A stretch of 64,000 bases of DNA from Scilla litardierei (taxonomy: Eukaryota; Streptophyta; Magnoliopsida; Asparagales; Asparagaceae). Below the pieces are notes generated by a model. That model searched no databases, was not told the DNA's origin, and saw nothing but the letters and a program-made list of their open reading frames with translations. A program made the position numbers and the translations under genes. The stretch is from NCBI GenBank assembly GCA_030789695.1, contig JAULAV010008747.1:97424-161423 (forward strand), written 5' to 3'. Below, piece by piece: positions 9,375 through 19,700 of the stretch (positions are counted from its first letter, which is position 1; every line of letters starts with the position of its first letter).

Positions 9375-10921
9375 GGGGGAGTGGTATCCTTCCCTCCTCT
9401 TGTAGTAACCACAACGACCGCATTGATATGGCCGGTGTTGCCCCGTGGATTCGGCTCGGGTTGAGCCGGCAATTGTTGATTGTTTTTATTGAGCAACGCA
9501 AGTTGCTCCCCAATTTGAGCGACGACGGTGGCGAGAGAATCTTGCCCCGCCTTCAAGGTGGCGTTAATCTTCCTTTGTTCCGCCATAAACTCATCCACCT
9601 TAGCCTCAAAATCCAAACGTTGATGAGCTTGTGGAGGTTTGGGATTTCTCCACCCTTGATTATACCCGGGTGGCCTATAAGGTCCCACTTGTTGCCTTGG
9701 CGGGAAGTTTTGTTGCGGCGGCCCCCTTTGTGGATAATTCGGTTGTGGTGGTGGTGGAGCCCGAGCTTGAGGAGGTTGTTATGGCGGGGGGTTCAATGCA
9801 CCATCATTATTGGCATATGAGAAACCAGGATGGTTTCTAGCGGCCAGATTGGCTCAATATCCAGAATTCCCCGCGACGTATTGAACTTGCTCCAAAGCTC
9901 CTTCTCCTTGTTCTCCTCCCACATATATGGATTGGGATTGGTCCTGCTAATCGCTCATATGATTTGTCGCCGTGGATGTAGGAGGGGCTCCTTGAGGTTC
10001 CGTAATGAATTTCTCCAATCTCTCCACAACCTTGTGGAGAGAATCAAACTTGCTAGAAAGCTCCGCCACGGTCTTGGCCTCATAGATACTTGTCTGCTTC
10101 AAGGAGGATGAAGAATGTCCTCGCTCGTCCCCCCATTGTTGGTTGTTCAAGGCCATCTCCTCGAGCAAGGCCGTAGCTTCATCGGGAGTCTTCAACAAAA
10201 TGGCTCCATTTGCCGTGGCATCAATAATCTGCTTCGTCCCCGGTTGGAGTCCATTGTAAAAGCTATGGACAAGCTCCCAATCCTCAATGCTATGATGGGG
10301 GCATTGATGTTGCAAGTCCTTGAAGCGCTCCCATGCTTCATAAAGAGTCTCTTGTGGTCCTTGCTTGAAGGACATGAGAGCACTTCTAATCTTCACCGTC
10401 TTGGAGGGCGGGTAAAATTTGTCGACGAAGGCACTCGCTAACTCATCCCAAGTGGTGAAGATTCCTTCAGCTTGCGTCCTCAACCAATACAATGCCTTGT
10501 CCTTGAGTGTGAAAGGGAAGAGGCGCAGTCTGATAGCATCCACGGAGACGCCCGACATTTGGAAGGTGGCACACTTTGATAGGAAGAGCTGGATGTGGTA
10601 ATGAGGGTTTTCATGGGAGTTCCCATGAAAAGGATCTTATTGCATAAGGACCACCAATCCGGTCTTCAACTCAAAATTTTTGTCGGCCGCCAACTCCGGC
10701 ATGGCTATGGACGAGGTCGTGGAAGAAGTCTTAGGCCGAAGCCTATCTCTTATGGAAATAATCCTCGCCCTTCGCGCCGCCAATTCTTCGGGTGTCTCAG
10801 GATGGGTCATAAAATCTCCTTCCGTAACGGGTCTCCTCTCCGCTCGGATCCTCCTCAATGTACGCTCGATCTCCGGATCGTATAGTATATCTTCGGGGTT
10901 CGTCGAGGATCTCGTGTACAT
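9371..10921 (-). pseudogene. Athila-type gag of element 1 with in-frame stops
   Basis: One frame covers the gene from ATG 10919-10921 (MYTRSSTNPED) to the stop at 9371. It is broken by a TAA after GLVVLMQ near 10637, a stop after NHMSD near 9947, and at least one more near 9785-9840. The Retrotrans_gag core is intact at 10558-9947 (IRLRLFPFTLKDKALYWL, WDELASAFVDKFYP). The C-terminal part is Gln/Pro-rich (RPPGYNQGWRNPKP), as in Athila gag. Several stops are explained by C-to-T changes at CAA codons. Gag would form the particle and bind the genomic RNA. Confidence 0.85.
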
Positions 10922-11038
10922 GCTAGGGAAAACAGAGTTTCAAAGGAATAGTTAGCACAACGGAAGGGTGTAACAAAATAAAAATAATAGAACAAAAAAG
11001 AAAAATAGCTAGGTTATAGGAATCAAACACTATTGCCT

Positions 11039-11055
11039 CCCCGGCAACGGCGCCA
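11039..11055 (-). other. Primer binding site, tRNA-Asp
   Basis: The plus strand CCCCGGCAACGGCGCCA matches the 3' end of plant tRNA-Asp(GTC) as I remember it, so the minus strand begins TGGCGCCGTTGCCGG. It lies 6 bp inside the LTR edge. tRNA-Asp priming is common in the Athila/Tat group. Confidence 0.88.
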
Positions 11056-11424
11056 AACACTTGATCGCGCCCCGGATACATGTCCCGGAGCGGCGACGAT
11101 CGTAGTCTTACCGCAAGCGCACAATGTAGCGGCGAGCGGGTATCGAACACAGGGAGGCCTAATAACAGTGTCTTCTTCGAATCACCTGGCTATAGGAAAA
11201 GTCGATAGATGTTCGCAAATATGCGGTCACAGTCGTTCAAACGTAATAAAGGAATAACAAATTAATAAAGACTCCTAGGGGATAGGGAATCCCCGCTACT
11301 TGTCGTATCTCATCATTGTGATTCGTAGGTTTCACAATTGCTAGACTTGAAAGTTGGGTTAACTAGTTGCAACTAAATGTGGAACCAAGCTCACGCTCTC
11401 GCGCTATTGACGGTCTATAGCCAA

Positions 11425-11725
11425 CCTAGGGTAGGGTCCAATCTCTTGCAAACCCTAACCTAGGCAAACTAGCGTGAAGAACAACATCATCGTTCAATCG
11501 TATCTCGAGCCCACTCTCGTGCAAACCCGAGCTACGACCTAGGTTGGGATAGTTCCTACCCGTCCAATCTCTTGCAAACGGGTATTGGTATAGAATTGCA
11601 ATCGAAAACCCTAGTTTCGGTTCAATCTCTTGCAAACCGATCCCGGAGACATTCAATTGCAACCCAATTCGAATATCTAGGGCTTCCTATCGAATTGGGA
11701 TCCAATCTCTTGCAAATTCCAATCG
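11425..11725 (-). other. Series of stem-loops with a shared loop, LTR of element 1
   Basis: The 14-mer CCAATCTCTTGCAA (plus strand; transcript sense TTGCAAGAGATTGG), or a close variant, occurs at 11438, 11564, 11622 and 11702. Each copy is flanked by arms that pair with each other but not with the other arms. Pairs: CCTAGGGTAGGGT (11425-11437) with ACCCTAACCTAGG (11452-11464); TACCCGT (11557-11563) with ACGGGTA (11578-11584); TCGGT with ACCGA (11617-11640); CGAATTGGGAT (11691-11701) with ATTCCAATCG (11716-11725). A weaker fifth uses CTCG/CGAG around the variant loop at 11511-11525. They lie downstream of the TATA box, so they would be in the RNA. Confidence 0.8.
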
Positions 11726-12112
11726 ATATGAATCCCTAGCTATTCGTATTATAGCGATCCCAAACTAACCCTAATCAATCCTAGCAATAGTTTCACCAAT
11801 TCATAACAAATTCGAAATTGGGCTCGTAGGGTTCATCCCTATGCCCTAAGACGATGAACTACTCACAATTCATAATAGAATGCAATAAAAATTCACAAGT
11901 AAAATGAATGGAATTCATAGCAATATTCAACAAATCAATAAAAATGGAGTTTTTGAGGGAGAGAGATACAAACCAATGAAGAACAAGATAGCATCCAACA
12001 AAATCTCACTTTTCTCTCCTCTCTCAAAGCTAAATCTAATCCCTAAAAAGTTAATCTAAAAAGGCTGCAAAAGTTCTGAAAAAGACTCCCTAAACTAGGT
12101 TAAAAACTGGGG

Positions 12113-12596
12113 TTAAATACCCCCCAAAATCGCCCAAAAAACCCTGACGAAAATGCCTCTGCGCAGCCTCAAAATCGCAGTTTACGCTACAGGCAACGCG
12201 GCTCACTCGGCCGAGTGACAAATGTCACTCGGCCGAGTGACAAACCCTGTACCGAAACAGAGAGTTGGGGGTCTCGGGGGTCGTCTCCTCGGAGGTCAGT
12301 CGGGCGGACGGCCTTGCGTCACTCGGGCGGACGTCGGTTGTCACTCGGGCGGACCGTCTTTTTCCACTCGGCCGAGTCGGTCTTAGGACTGTACAGTCGA
12401 GAAAAACAGAGAGTTCGGCTTCTTTTTCTGCCGTCGTCTTGGCTCCACTCGGGCGAGGGGTGACGCGGTGCTCGGCTGAGTGGCATGGCGATGCTCGGCC
12501 GAGTGCACGCTGATATAGCTCTGTTGCGTGTCCGATCTGGCCGGCCGAGCGGGCTTCCTATGGTTGGCCGAGTGACTCCTTCACTCGGTCGAGTGA
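12113..12596 (-). promoter_or_regulatory. LTR promoter of element 1: palindrome cluster upstream of TATTTAA
   Basis: The minus strand has TATTTAA at 12119-12113. Upstream, 12203-12596 holds about a dozen CACTCGGCCGAGTG-type palindromes. Two perfect 16-mers (TCACTCGGCCGAGTGA) lie at 12203-12218 and 12225-12240, followed by variants with CGGGCG, CGGCTG or CGGTCG centres. The palindromes are separated by unrelated sequence, so they look like repeated sites rather than a plain tandem repeat. Confidence 0.7.
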
Positions 12597-12902
12597 AATG
12601 CTCAAAGTGCCCAAACTTCGTATTTTCGCCTCCTCGTCGCTCCTACGACGTTCTTTCTCCTTCCACTCCTCTCCAATAGCAAAATGCCCCTCAAGAGAGT
12701 CGTCGGTGACACTCCGGAGTGGGTGCATCTCAGAATCACTCCAAATCACTCCAAATCTCCTGAAATATGACAAAAACAACAAATCGTGAAAAGCATCGCA
12801 ATATTGCCGAATAAACGTGAAAAACACGATTTGAGCGATCTAAATGGCATGCAAACATACAGAAAAAAGGTGTAAAATACGGAGTGATCATATATTATAT
12901 AG

Positions 12903-14943
12903 GTACCCAAGAGAAAGAAGAAGAGCAATAAATGCCTTATTAGCTCTAAAGGAAAAGGATGGATTCTTGATAGCGGTTACTCCAAACACATGACGGGAGA
13001 TCCCTCTTTGCTCTCCGAAGTGATTAGCATCAAAGATGGTGCAACGGTCACTTTTGGAAGTAATCAAAAGGGAACCATCATTGGAATAGGTATCGTTGGT
13101 AATCCTTCCAATCCTCTAATTACTAATGTTTATCTTGTTAGTGGTTTATGTCACAATCTCATTTCCATTAGTCAACTTTGTGACAAAGGTTACAAGGTTA
13201 ACTTTGGAGAAGGATTGTGCACTATTGTTGATTGTGATTCAAATGTTTTATTTTTCGGTATTGGACGTAAAAATATTTATTATTTGTGCTTGCCTAAAAC
13301 CATAGAACATTGCTTAGTTGCTAACACAAGGGAACAACTATTATTGCATCGCTGTTTTGGTCATGTTCACTTTAAGCACTTATATAAGTTAGCTAAGCAT
13401 GATCTAGTCAAAGGTTTTCCAAAGATTGTTTTTAAGAAAAACTTTTGTGATTCATGTCAAAGAGGTAAACTAAGTAAATCTTCATTTAAGCTTAAAGAAG
13501 GGATTACTTCTAAGAGGCCCCTAGAACTTCTACATCTAGATTTATTTGGGCCAACTAGAACCGCTTCTTTAGGTAATGCTCATTATGGACTAGTTGTCGT
13601 TGACGACTTTTCTAGATTTACTTGGGTTTCATTCTTAACTAATAAGAATGAAGCTCATGAAGAGTTTACCAAATTTGCAAAGAAGATTCAGAATCTTTTA
13701 GGATCCACCATTATCACTATTCGTAGTGATCATGGAGGAGAATTTGAGAATGAGTCTTTTACTAAGTTTTGTGATGACTCCGGGATAACTCATAACTTTT
13801 CCTTTCCTCGTGCTCCACCATAAAATGGTGTTGTAGAAAGAAAGAATAGAACTCTTATTGAGTGTGCTCGCACTATGCTCTATGATAGTCATTTAGGACT
13901 ATAATTTTGGGCAGAAGCGGTGCACACGACATGTTATGTGCTCAATAGGATTCTAGTGAGACCCCAAACAAACAAAACTTGTTTTTAGTTGTTTTATGAT
14001 AAAAAGCCTCAAGTGAAATATTTTCATGTTTTTGGTTCGAAATGTTTTATAAAGAACACCTTTGGTAATTTAGACAAATTCGAGCCAATATCCGATGAAG
14101 GAATTTTTGTTGGATATTCCACACGTAGCAAAGCCTACCGGATATACAACAAAACTTCTTCAATGATTGAGGAATCACTTCACGTATCGTTTTATGAAGA
14201 TTTTGATTTTCCTCATGTTGATGATGATAATGTAGAGATTCTTTGTTACTCTCTTAATAATGTTAAGATTAATGATAATATTGTTGAGACTAACACTTCT
14301 AACGAAGTTGTTGAAGTTGTTCCTAGTGATCCAAGTTTACCCAAAGCGTACCCGACCGTTCGCATCCATCCCCATAACCAAATTATTGGAGATATTGGTG
14401 TGGGTGTTCTAACGAGATCAAGAATTGAATAATTCTCCCATTGCGCATTCGTCTCTACCATTGAGCCAAAGAACATTCAAGAAGCTTGTGAGGATAGATC
14501 TTGGATAGTGGCAATGGAAGAAGAACTAATGCAATTTGAGAGAAACGAAGTTTGGGAACTTGTACCTCTTCCAAATGGTCACCAAGTTATTGGGACCAAA
14601 TGGATCTTCAAGAACAAGATGGATGAAAACGAGGTAATCACACGGAACAAAGCAAGGTTAGTAGCTCAAGGCTACCGGCAAGAGGAAGGTATTGATTTCG
14701 AAGAATCTTTTGCCCCCGTAGCTAGATTAGAAGCTATTAGGTTGCTTTTATCTTTTGCATCCCATAAGAATTTTAAACTATTTCAAATTGATGTTAAAAG
14801 TGCATTTTTAAATGGGTTTGTCAATGAAGAAGTCTATGTTTCTCAACCTCCCGGTTTTATTCATGAAAAATTTCCAAACCATGTTTTCAAACTTAAGAAA
14901 GCGTTGTATGGATTGAGACAAGCTCCTAGAGCTTGGTATGATC
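12903..14943 (+). pseudogene. SIRE-like pol: protease, integrase and N-terminal RT, with multiple stops
   Basis: A single frame reads VPKRKKKS, WILDSGYSKHMTGD (protease active site), LHRCFGHVHFKHLYKL with a CXXC (GAG-pre-integrase), then the integrase core with LDLFGPTRT and DHGGEFEN. RT follows with [17 protein letters not shown] and [13 protein letters not shown]. Stops interrupt it at 12900 (TAG where TGG would fit), 13821, about 13902, about 13986 and 14430; most fit single C-to-T or G-to-A changes. The frame ends before the catalytic YVDD, where foreign sequence begins at 14944, so this RT cannot be functional. Confidence 0.9.
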
Positions 14944-15320
14944 TGTTGGGGTTTTGGCGGACCCCAGAGCTCAGATCCGTATCCGTCCCAAGTCGGACGG
15001 ACCACGGAGGCACAAAAGCGCAGCGGAAAACCAGAAATCAAAATTTCTACACTAGCTAAACTATTTTGCTAGGCTCTGGGGAGCCAGAACCTAGCCCGAT
15101 CTATGCCAACTTGGAGTGGGTCTGACCACCCCAAGAAGGATCTACACTAAAGCGACTAATTAAAATTACACTAGAAAACGCTTAACCACATACCTGGAAT
15201 CTTGGCCCTGGAGCAGGCAAGATGTACCGCACCGTCTTGAGAAGCTCCTCGTAGCCGAGCCGCATTGACCCGATCTCACTGAGCCGCCTCGCACCCTCGA
15301 ATTTTTAGTCATCAGGTTGG
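14944..15320. other. Unclassified segment replacing the catalytic half of the SIRE RT
   Basis: RT homology breaks off abruptly after PRAWYD. The next bases, TGTTGGGGTTTTGGCGGACC, look like an LTR start. The rest of RT and RNase H is not found downstream. I could not find a matching CA end or a target duplication. It may be a truncated LTR fragment or a deletion junction. Confidence 0.4.
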
Positions 15321-15399
15321 CATAGATCGTCATCAGGCGACTGTACTCTCTGTCGAAATTTTACAGTGCTTTCTGTTCTTTTTGTGAACTGTATTAATC

Positions 15400-15635
15400 C
15401 TCGGCCAGCCAACTGTTGTGTATATGTCAGTCGACTGTCCAATGGACAGGCGACTGCATATTACTGGCCAGTCGACTGCCCATCTTTCTGTGCTTTAATT
15501 TTATCACTTCATCCAGTCGACTGACTTTTGTTCTCAAGTCGACTGTCATTTGCTGTGTCGGTTTAAGTGATTTGATCCGAGCCGTCGATTCCTTGATCCA
15601 ACGGCTCAGATTGATTTCCCCAATTTTATATATTC
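15400..15635 (+). promoter_or_regulatory. Internal promoter-like region of the SIRE-like element
   Basis: Four to six copies of CAGTCGACTG or close variants occur between 15425 and 15550, followed by a TATA-like TATATAT at 15627-15633. The same palindrome (ACAGTCGACTGT) is clustered upstream of the TATA box of this element's LTR at 23590-24245. A short leader then leads to the ORF at 15865. The arrangement parallels that in front of the ATHILA ORF. Confidence 0.55.
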
Positions 15636-15864
15636 ATGTCTACACGAACACTTCCCTTCGTCGATTCTCTCTCCTCAGTTTCGACTGTGCGTTTTCCTGC
15701 TCGATTGATGTTCCTTTGTCGTCGATCTTGCTCCCTTTCGTGCGTCAATCTCGAGGAGTCACTGCTTTAGTTCTGTCACTCAACGAGGTTTGTTCGCTTC
15801 CGTCTATCTCATGACTTGTTAAGGTTTGTTTGTTTTATTTCTTGCCTTAGCTCCGTGCTCGGCC

Positions 15865-16458
15865 ATGGCTCTTTTCGATCATTTCTTCCCTACTGTCTCT
15901 CTCGACTTCCTCAATGAGCCTGTTCCTTCACCAAAACCTGATCCGGCTCCCTCTTCGCCTCAATCATCGGGAGAGCCTCTTCATATCTCTGTCAGTGACC
16001 CTATCCCATCCGTGCATGCTGTTGAACACTCTTCTCAGCCTGATGAGCGTCTTTCTCGGTCCACGGAGTTTCTTCTTCGTCAGTTGGACGCTCGTGTCTC
16101 TGCTCTTGAAATACTTTCTGTTTCTCTTGATGAGAAGCTCTCACTTTTGCTTAAGCTTCAGCTTATCTCATTTAAGCATCTTGCTTGTCATGTACCTCCC
16201 GAGCTGTGTGACTTGTTTGCTACCTCTGAGAACACTTCACCTGCTTGTGTTTCTCCTCCTCCTGGCTTCACGCCAAAACACCATGTGTCTCCGACCTCCG
16301 TTGTCCAGACTCCACTTCATGATCCTGTCATTTCATCTGATGTTCGTGCTTCGTCTTCTAAGAGGAAGTCTCCAGCTTTTCCTACTCGTCGCTCTGCTCG
16401 GCTTTTGTTCCGTTCTTCCGGACGTCCGTCGGACCCCTCAGTCATTCATATTGACTGA
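15865..16458 (+). CDS. Accessory ORF of the SIRE-like element, function unknown
   Basis: 198 codons from the ATG at 15865-15867, whose context CGGCCATGG is favourable; a longer reading from a TTG at 15826 is less likely. The protein begins MALFDHFFPTVSLDFL, is rich in Ser/Pro, and has a central Leu-rich stretch (about residues 70-110, EFLLRQLDARVSALEIL then DEKLSLLLKLQ) that could form a coiled coil. The C-terminus is basic (KRKSP, RRSARLLFRSSGR), resembling a nuclear localisation or nucleic-acid-binding tail. I do not recognise the family. It occupies the post-pol position of the env-like ORF of SIRE elements, but I see no signal peptide or membrane span. Confidence 0.55.
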   Translation: MALFDHFFPTVSLDFLNEPVPSPKPDPAPSSPQSSGEPLHISVSDPIPSVHAVEHSSQPDERLSRSTEFLLRQLDARVSALEILSVSLDEKLSLLLKLQLISFKHLACHVPPELCDLFATSENTSPACVSPPPGFTPKHHVSPTSVVQTPLHDPVISSDVRASSSKRKSPAFPTRRSARLLFRSSGRPSDPSVIHID

Positions 16459-16722
16459 GGCTGCTGCTGATGCTGTTCTGTTCACTCACCTGAAGACCTT
16501 GTTTTATTTTGTGTGGTCTGCCTTTGTTTAGGTGGAGTGATTCTTATATGTTCTGTCTTTGTATGATGGATAATGTTGTCTGCGACTCTTTCATATATGT
16601 TTGGTGATACTTTTTGATGTCGTCATGATGTGATATATTTTTTCTTTGATCATGATGTATTTTTGTTTGGATGACCATGTCGATGACCATCCTTTGATAT
16701 ACTCTGACTATATATATATATA
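16459..16722 (+). other. 3' noncoding region of the SIRE-like element, left of the LINE
   Basis: AT-rich sequence with no ORF. It ends in a short (TA)7 run at 16709-16722 where the LINE begins, and resumes at 22530 on the other side. Confidence 0.6.
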
Positions 16723-19700
16723 TTTTTTGCAAGGTAATTTAGATTCTATATATATCAAAGTACAAAATACAACGTCGTTGTTCATAGAAACAGGATTCAA
16801 TGACTAGAGGAGAGGACACAAGCGTCGTCACCCTAGATCATTTAACCCGGTGACATGAACAAGACCACGGTAATATACAGAGGCACGACAAATTTAGCGT
16901 TACAAGATGCCCTGAACTAAGACATCACAATGGCCAAAAGAGAGCCAAGCCTCACAATGGCCGAAAATGAGCCAAGCACAGCATGCGGCTTTTCCCAGCT
17001 TACGGCAAATGCTAACAGCCCGGCGGCCAAATGTCCAGCGCCCAGGAAAATAATTGCATCCAACAACTCCAAATAAATGCATTGATCACCCAGCCGCCAA
17101 CATCAGATAGTAGTTGCTCCCAATTAGCAAGCAGGCAGAAATCAAATGTACAGATCACCCGGCATCTCTAATTTCCCAGTTATCAAACGCTTCCAGCGTT
17201 GTGTCTTCAATGTCTTCAATTTTGCGCGATGCAATGCGGATGTCATCAGCAAGTGCATTAAAAAGTACAGTTTTAGCCCGGGATTTGTTGTCGAAAACAC
17301 GTCTGTTTCTCTCTTGCCATAAGTGCCAAGTTACTGCTGAAAGGACAGTTTTCGCAAGAGTTGCCAGAGCTCCCTTCTTATTAAATTTGGACATGAAGTA
17401 GTATCCAACCGAGCTCAGGGATAGGACTGCAGGGCCGGCAGCTCCAAGTTTCAGTAAGGATCGTCGCATTATGTAATTTGAATAGGGGCATATAAAAAAG
17501 AGATGTTCATTCGTTTCAGGACAGTCATCAGCGCAAAGAACACAAGTGTTAGAAGCCTGGGGACACCAAACTTCCATACGGTCTTTAGTCAGGAGCTTGT
17601 TCCTCATTGCCCGCAGCAGGGTGATCGAATATTTCGGAATGAACTTACTGTACCAAACTAGATTAGAGAGCCGAAAAGTGGGTGCTTTATTGCGAACCGT
17701 TTCCCAAGCCTCTTTGAACGTGAAATCCGAGCCATTTTTCCATTCCCAATAATCTGATCCCAAAGATAGCGAGAAAATCTGCAGGAGAGGCAGTAGATTC
17801 TGAATTTCAGTATTGTTAGTCCAAGATGATCCATCCCAATAATCACTTACTCTCCTTTTGCTTGCCCCATTTGGGATAGGATAAAGAGCTTTAAGTGGGC
17901 CACAGGGGAGCCAATTATCATGCCAAAATAGGGTATCCTTCCCATCCCGAACCCTTCTTTTTATGATCTTCTGAGAATGAATACGACAATGAAGCAAGAA
18001 CTTCCAAGTTCCAGACTGAGTGGCCACAACTTTGGTTTCATAGAATGTCGATGAATCCTTGTATTTACCTCGCATGTACTCTGCCCATATGCCTTTGGAC
18101 CTGAGGAATCTCCAGGTAAGCTTAATGCATGCTGCGATATTCAAATCAGACAACAAACGAATACCAACACCTCCTTCATCCTTTGGTCTACAAGAATCAC
18201 TCCAGGCCCATGCCTTAGTCTGCCCCCAGACGAAATTTCTGCATATAGCTGTTAGAGTTCGCAACACAGAAGTTGGTATTCTATAAACATTTAGCCAGTA
18301 GGCTATCATACCGTAAATGACCGATTTCACAAGCTCTATACGTCCAGCAATGGATAAAAGCGAAGAAGTCCAGCCACTCAGCCTTTTCCTGCACTTATCG
18401 ATGAGTCGATTATACATATAAGCTTTGGGGTATTTGGTAGACAAGGGTAGGCCCAAATATGTTGTGATAGTGTGGGTTTACGTAGCTCCTAAATAATCCG
18501 CAAGCTCCCCTTTGCATCTAACCCCCTTGCTGAACATCGATTTGCTCTTATCCCAATTGATGTCTAATCCTGTGAAATTTTTGAACTCTGCAAGCAGATT
18601 TTTAAGACCCCTGAAAGATTTCTGATTGGCACGACAGAATACAAGAAGATCATCTGCAAATAACAAATGTGAAATAGCTCCCGTTCTTCTCATAGGCTGA
18701 ATACTACCTTTAATCAGAGATTTCGCAAGAAGGAGTGAGAAAGTTTCCATGACAATGACAAAGAGATAGGGTGAAAGCGGGTCACCTTGCCTGAGTCCCA
18801 TGTTCCCTCCAAAGAAACCCACCGGGGAACCATTTACCATTACCGAAAAAGTGGCAGTAGATATACATTCCCTGATCCATCCAATGAACTTCCTACCAAA
18901 TCCCATCTGATGCAGGATGTAATAAACGAATTCCATGTTCACACGGTCAAATGCCTTTTTAAGATCTAGCTTCAAGCAAGCTCTAGATCCCATCGGATTA
19001 CTGAAATCTCTGATTTGCTCATGGGCAAGTAGCGCACAGTCAGAAATCAATCTTTCCTGGAGGAAAGCCGACTGATTTGGCGAAACCAGCTTTTGAATAA
19101 TTCTCTGAAGCCTATTACATAAGATCTTGCTAATAATCTTGTAAATCACATTGCAGCAGGCGATGGGCCTGTAGTCACCAAGACTTGATGCATTAGAGCT
19201 TTTAGGGATCAGAGTCAGAAAGGTGTGATTAACTTGTTTAAGCAAAGAGCCAGATCTGAAAAAGGATTGAACCGCACTAACAACATCTTTGCCGACAAGA
19301 TTCCAGTTGTGTTGGAAGAAAAAGCCATTGAATCCATCAGGCCCAGGCGCTTTGGAAGGCCCAATCTGAAAGACCGCATCTTTGATTTCCTCCGCAGTGA
19401 CACATCTTTCTAACCACTTAGCTGTATCCTGCTTGATCTTCTTTCTGGGAACAAGATTTGGGAACACATTCAAGTAGTTGTTTTGATTATATAAGCATTC
19501 ATAGAATTTCACAGCCTCCTCCTTTATGTCTTCATAAGATTTGCTCAGCACACCATTCTCATCTATCAAGTGCTTTAGATTATTGTGACATTGCCTTGAT
19601 TTCATCACATTGTAGAAAAAGCTAGTGTTCCTGTCTCCCAAATCCAGCCAGTCCTGCCTGCTTCGTTGACGATACATCTCCTCTTCCAAATCAAGTAAGT

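Larger units (their letters stand above)
5810..12890 (-). mobile_element. Athila-like non-autonomous gypsy retrotransposon, element 1 (3' part not in window)
   Basis: Minus-strand order: 5' LTR (12890-11062), tRNA-Asp primer site, Athila-type gag (10921-9371), aspartic protease (9374-8157), post-pol hairpin (8111-8094), palindrome cluster with TATA box (7840-7469), ATHILA ORF (6924-5815). There is no RT, RNase H or integrase between protease and hairpin, and the sister element at 25122-55659 has the same gap. The right end sits inside a SIRE-like copia pol. The left part is interrupted by the copia of 1-5809, so the 3' LTR is not visible. Confidence 0.88.
11062..12890 (-). repeat. 5' LTR of Athila-like element 1
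   Basis: 1829 bp with terminal inverted ends TGATCGCGCC and GGAGTGATCA. It is homologous along its length to 25122-26863 and to 44175-44206 plus 53956-55659. On the minus strand the layout is U3 with a palindrome cluster (12596-12203), a TATTTAA box (12119-12113), then the stem-loop series (11725-11425), then the primer site. Bases beyond the right edge (TATAT...) belong to a SIRE-like copia pol. Confidence 0.92.

Noticed and set aside
15914..16531. Second 205-codon ORF overlapping the SIRE accessory ORF
   Set aside because: It lies in another frame of the same Ser/Leu-rich sequence, lacks good start context and has a biased hydrophobic composition typical of a shadow frame.
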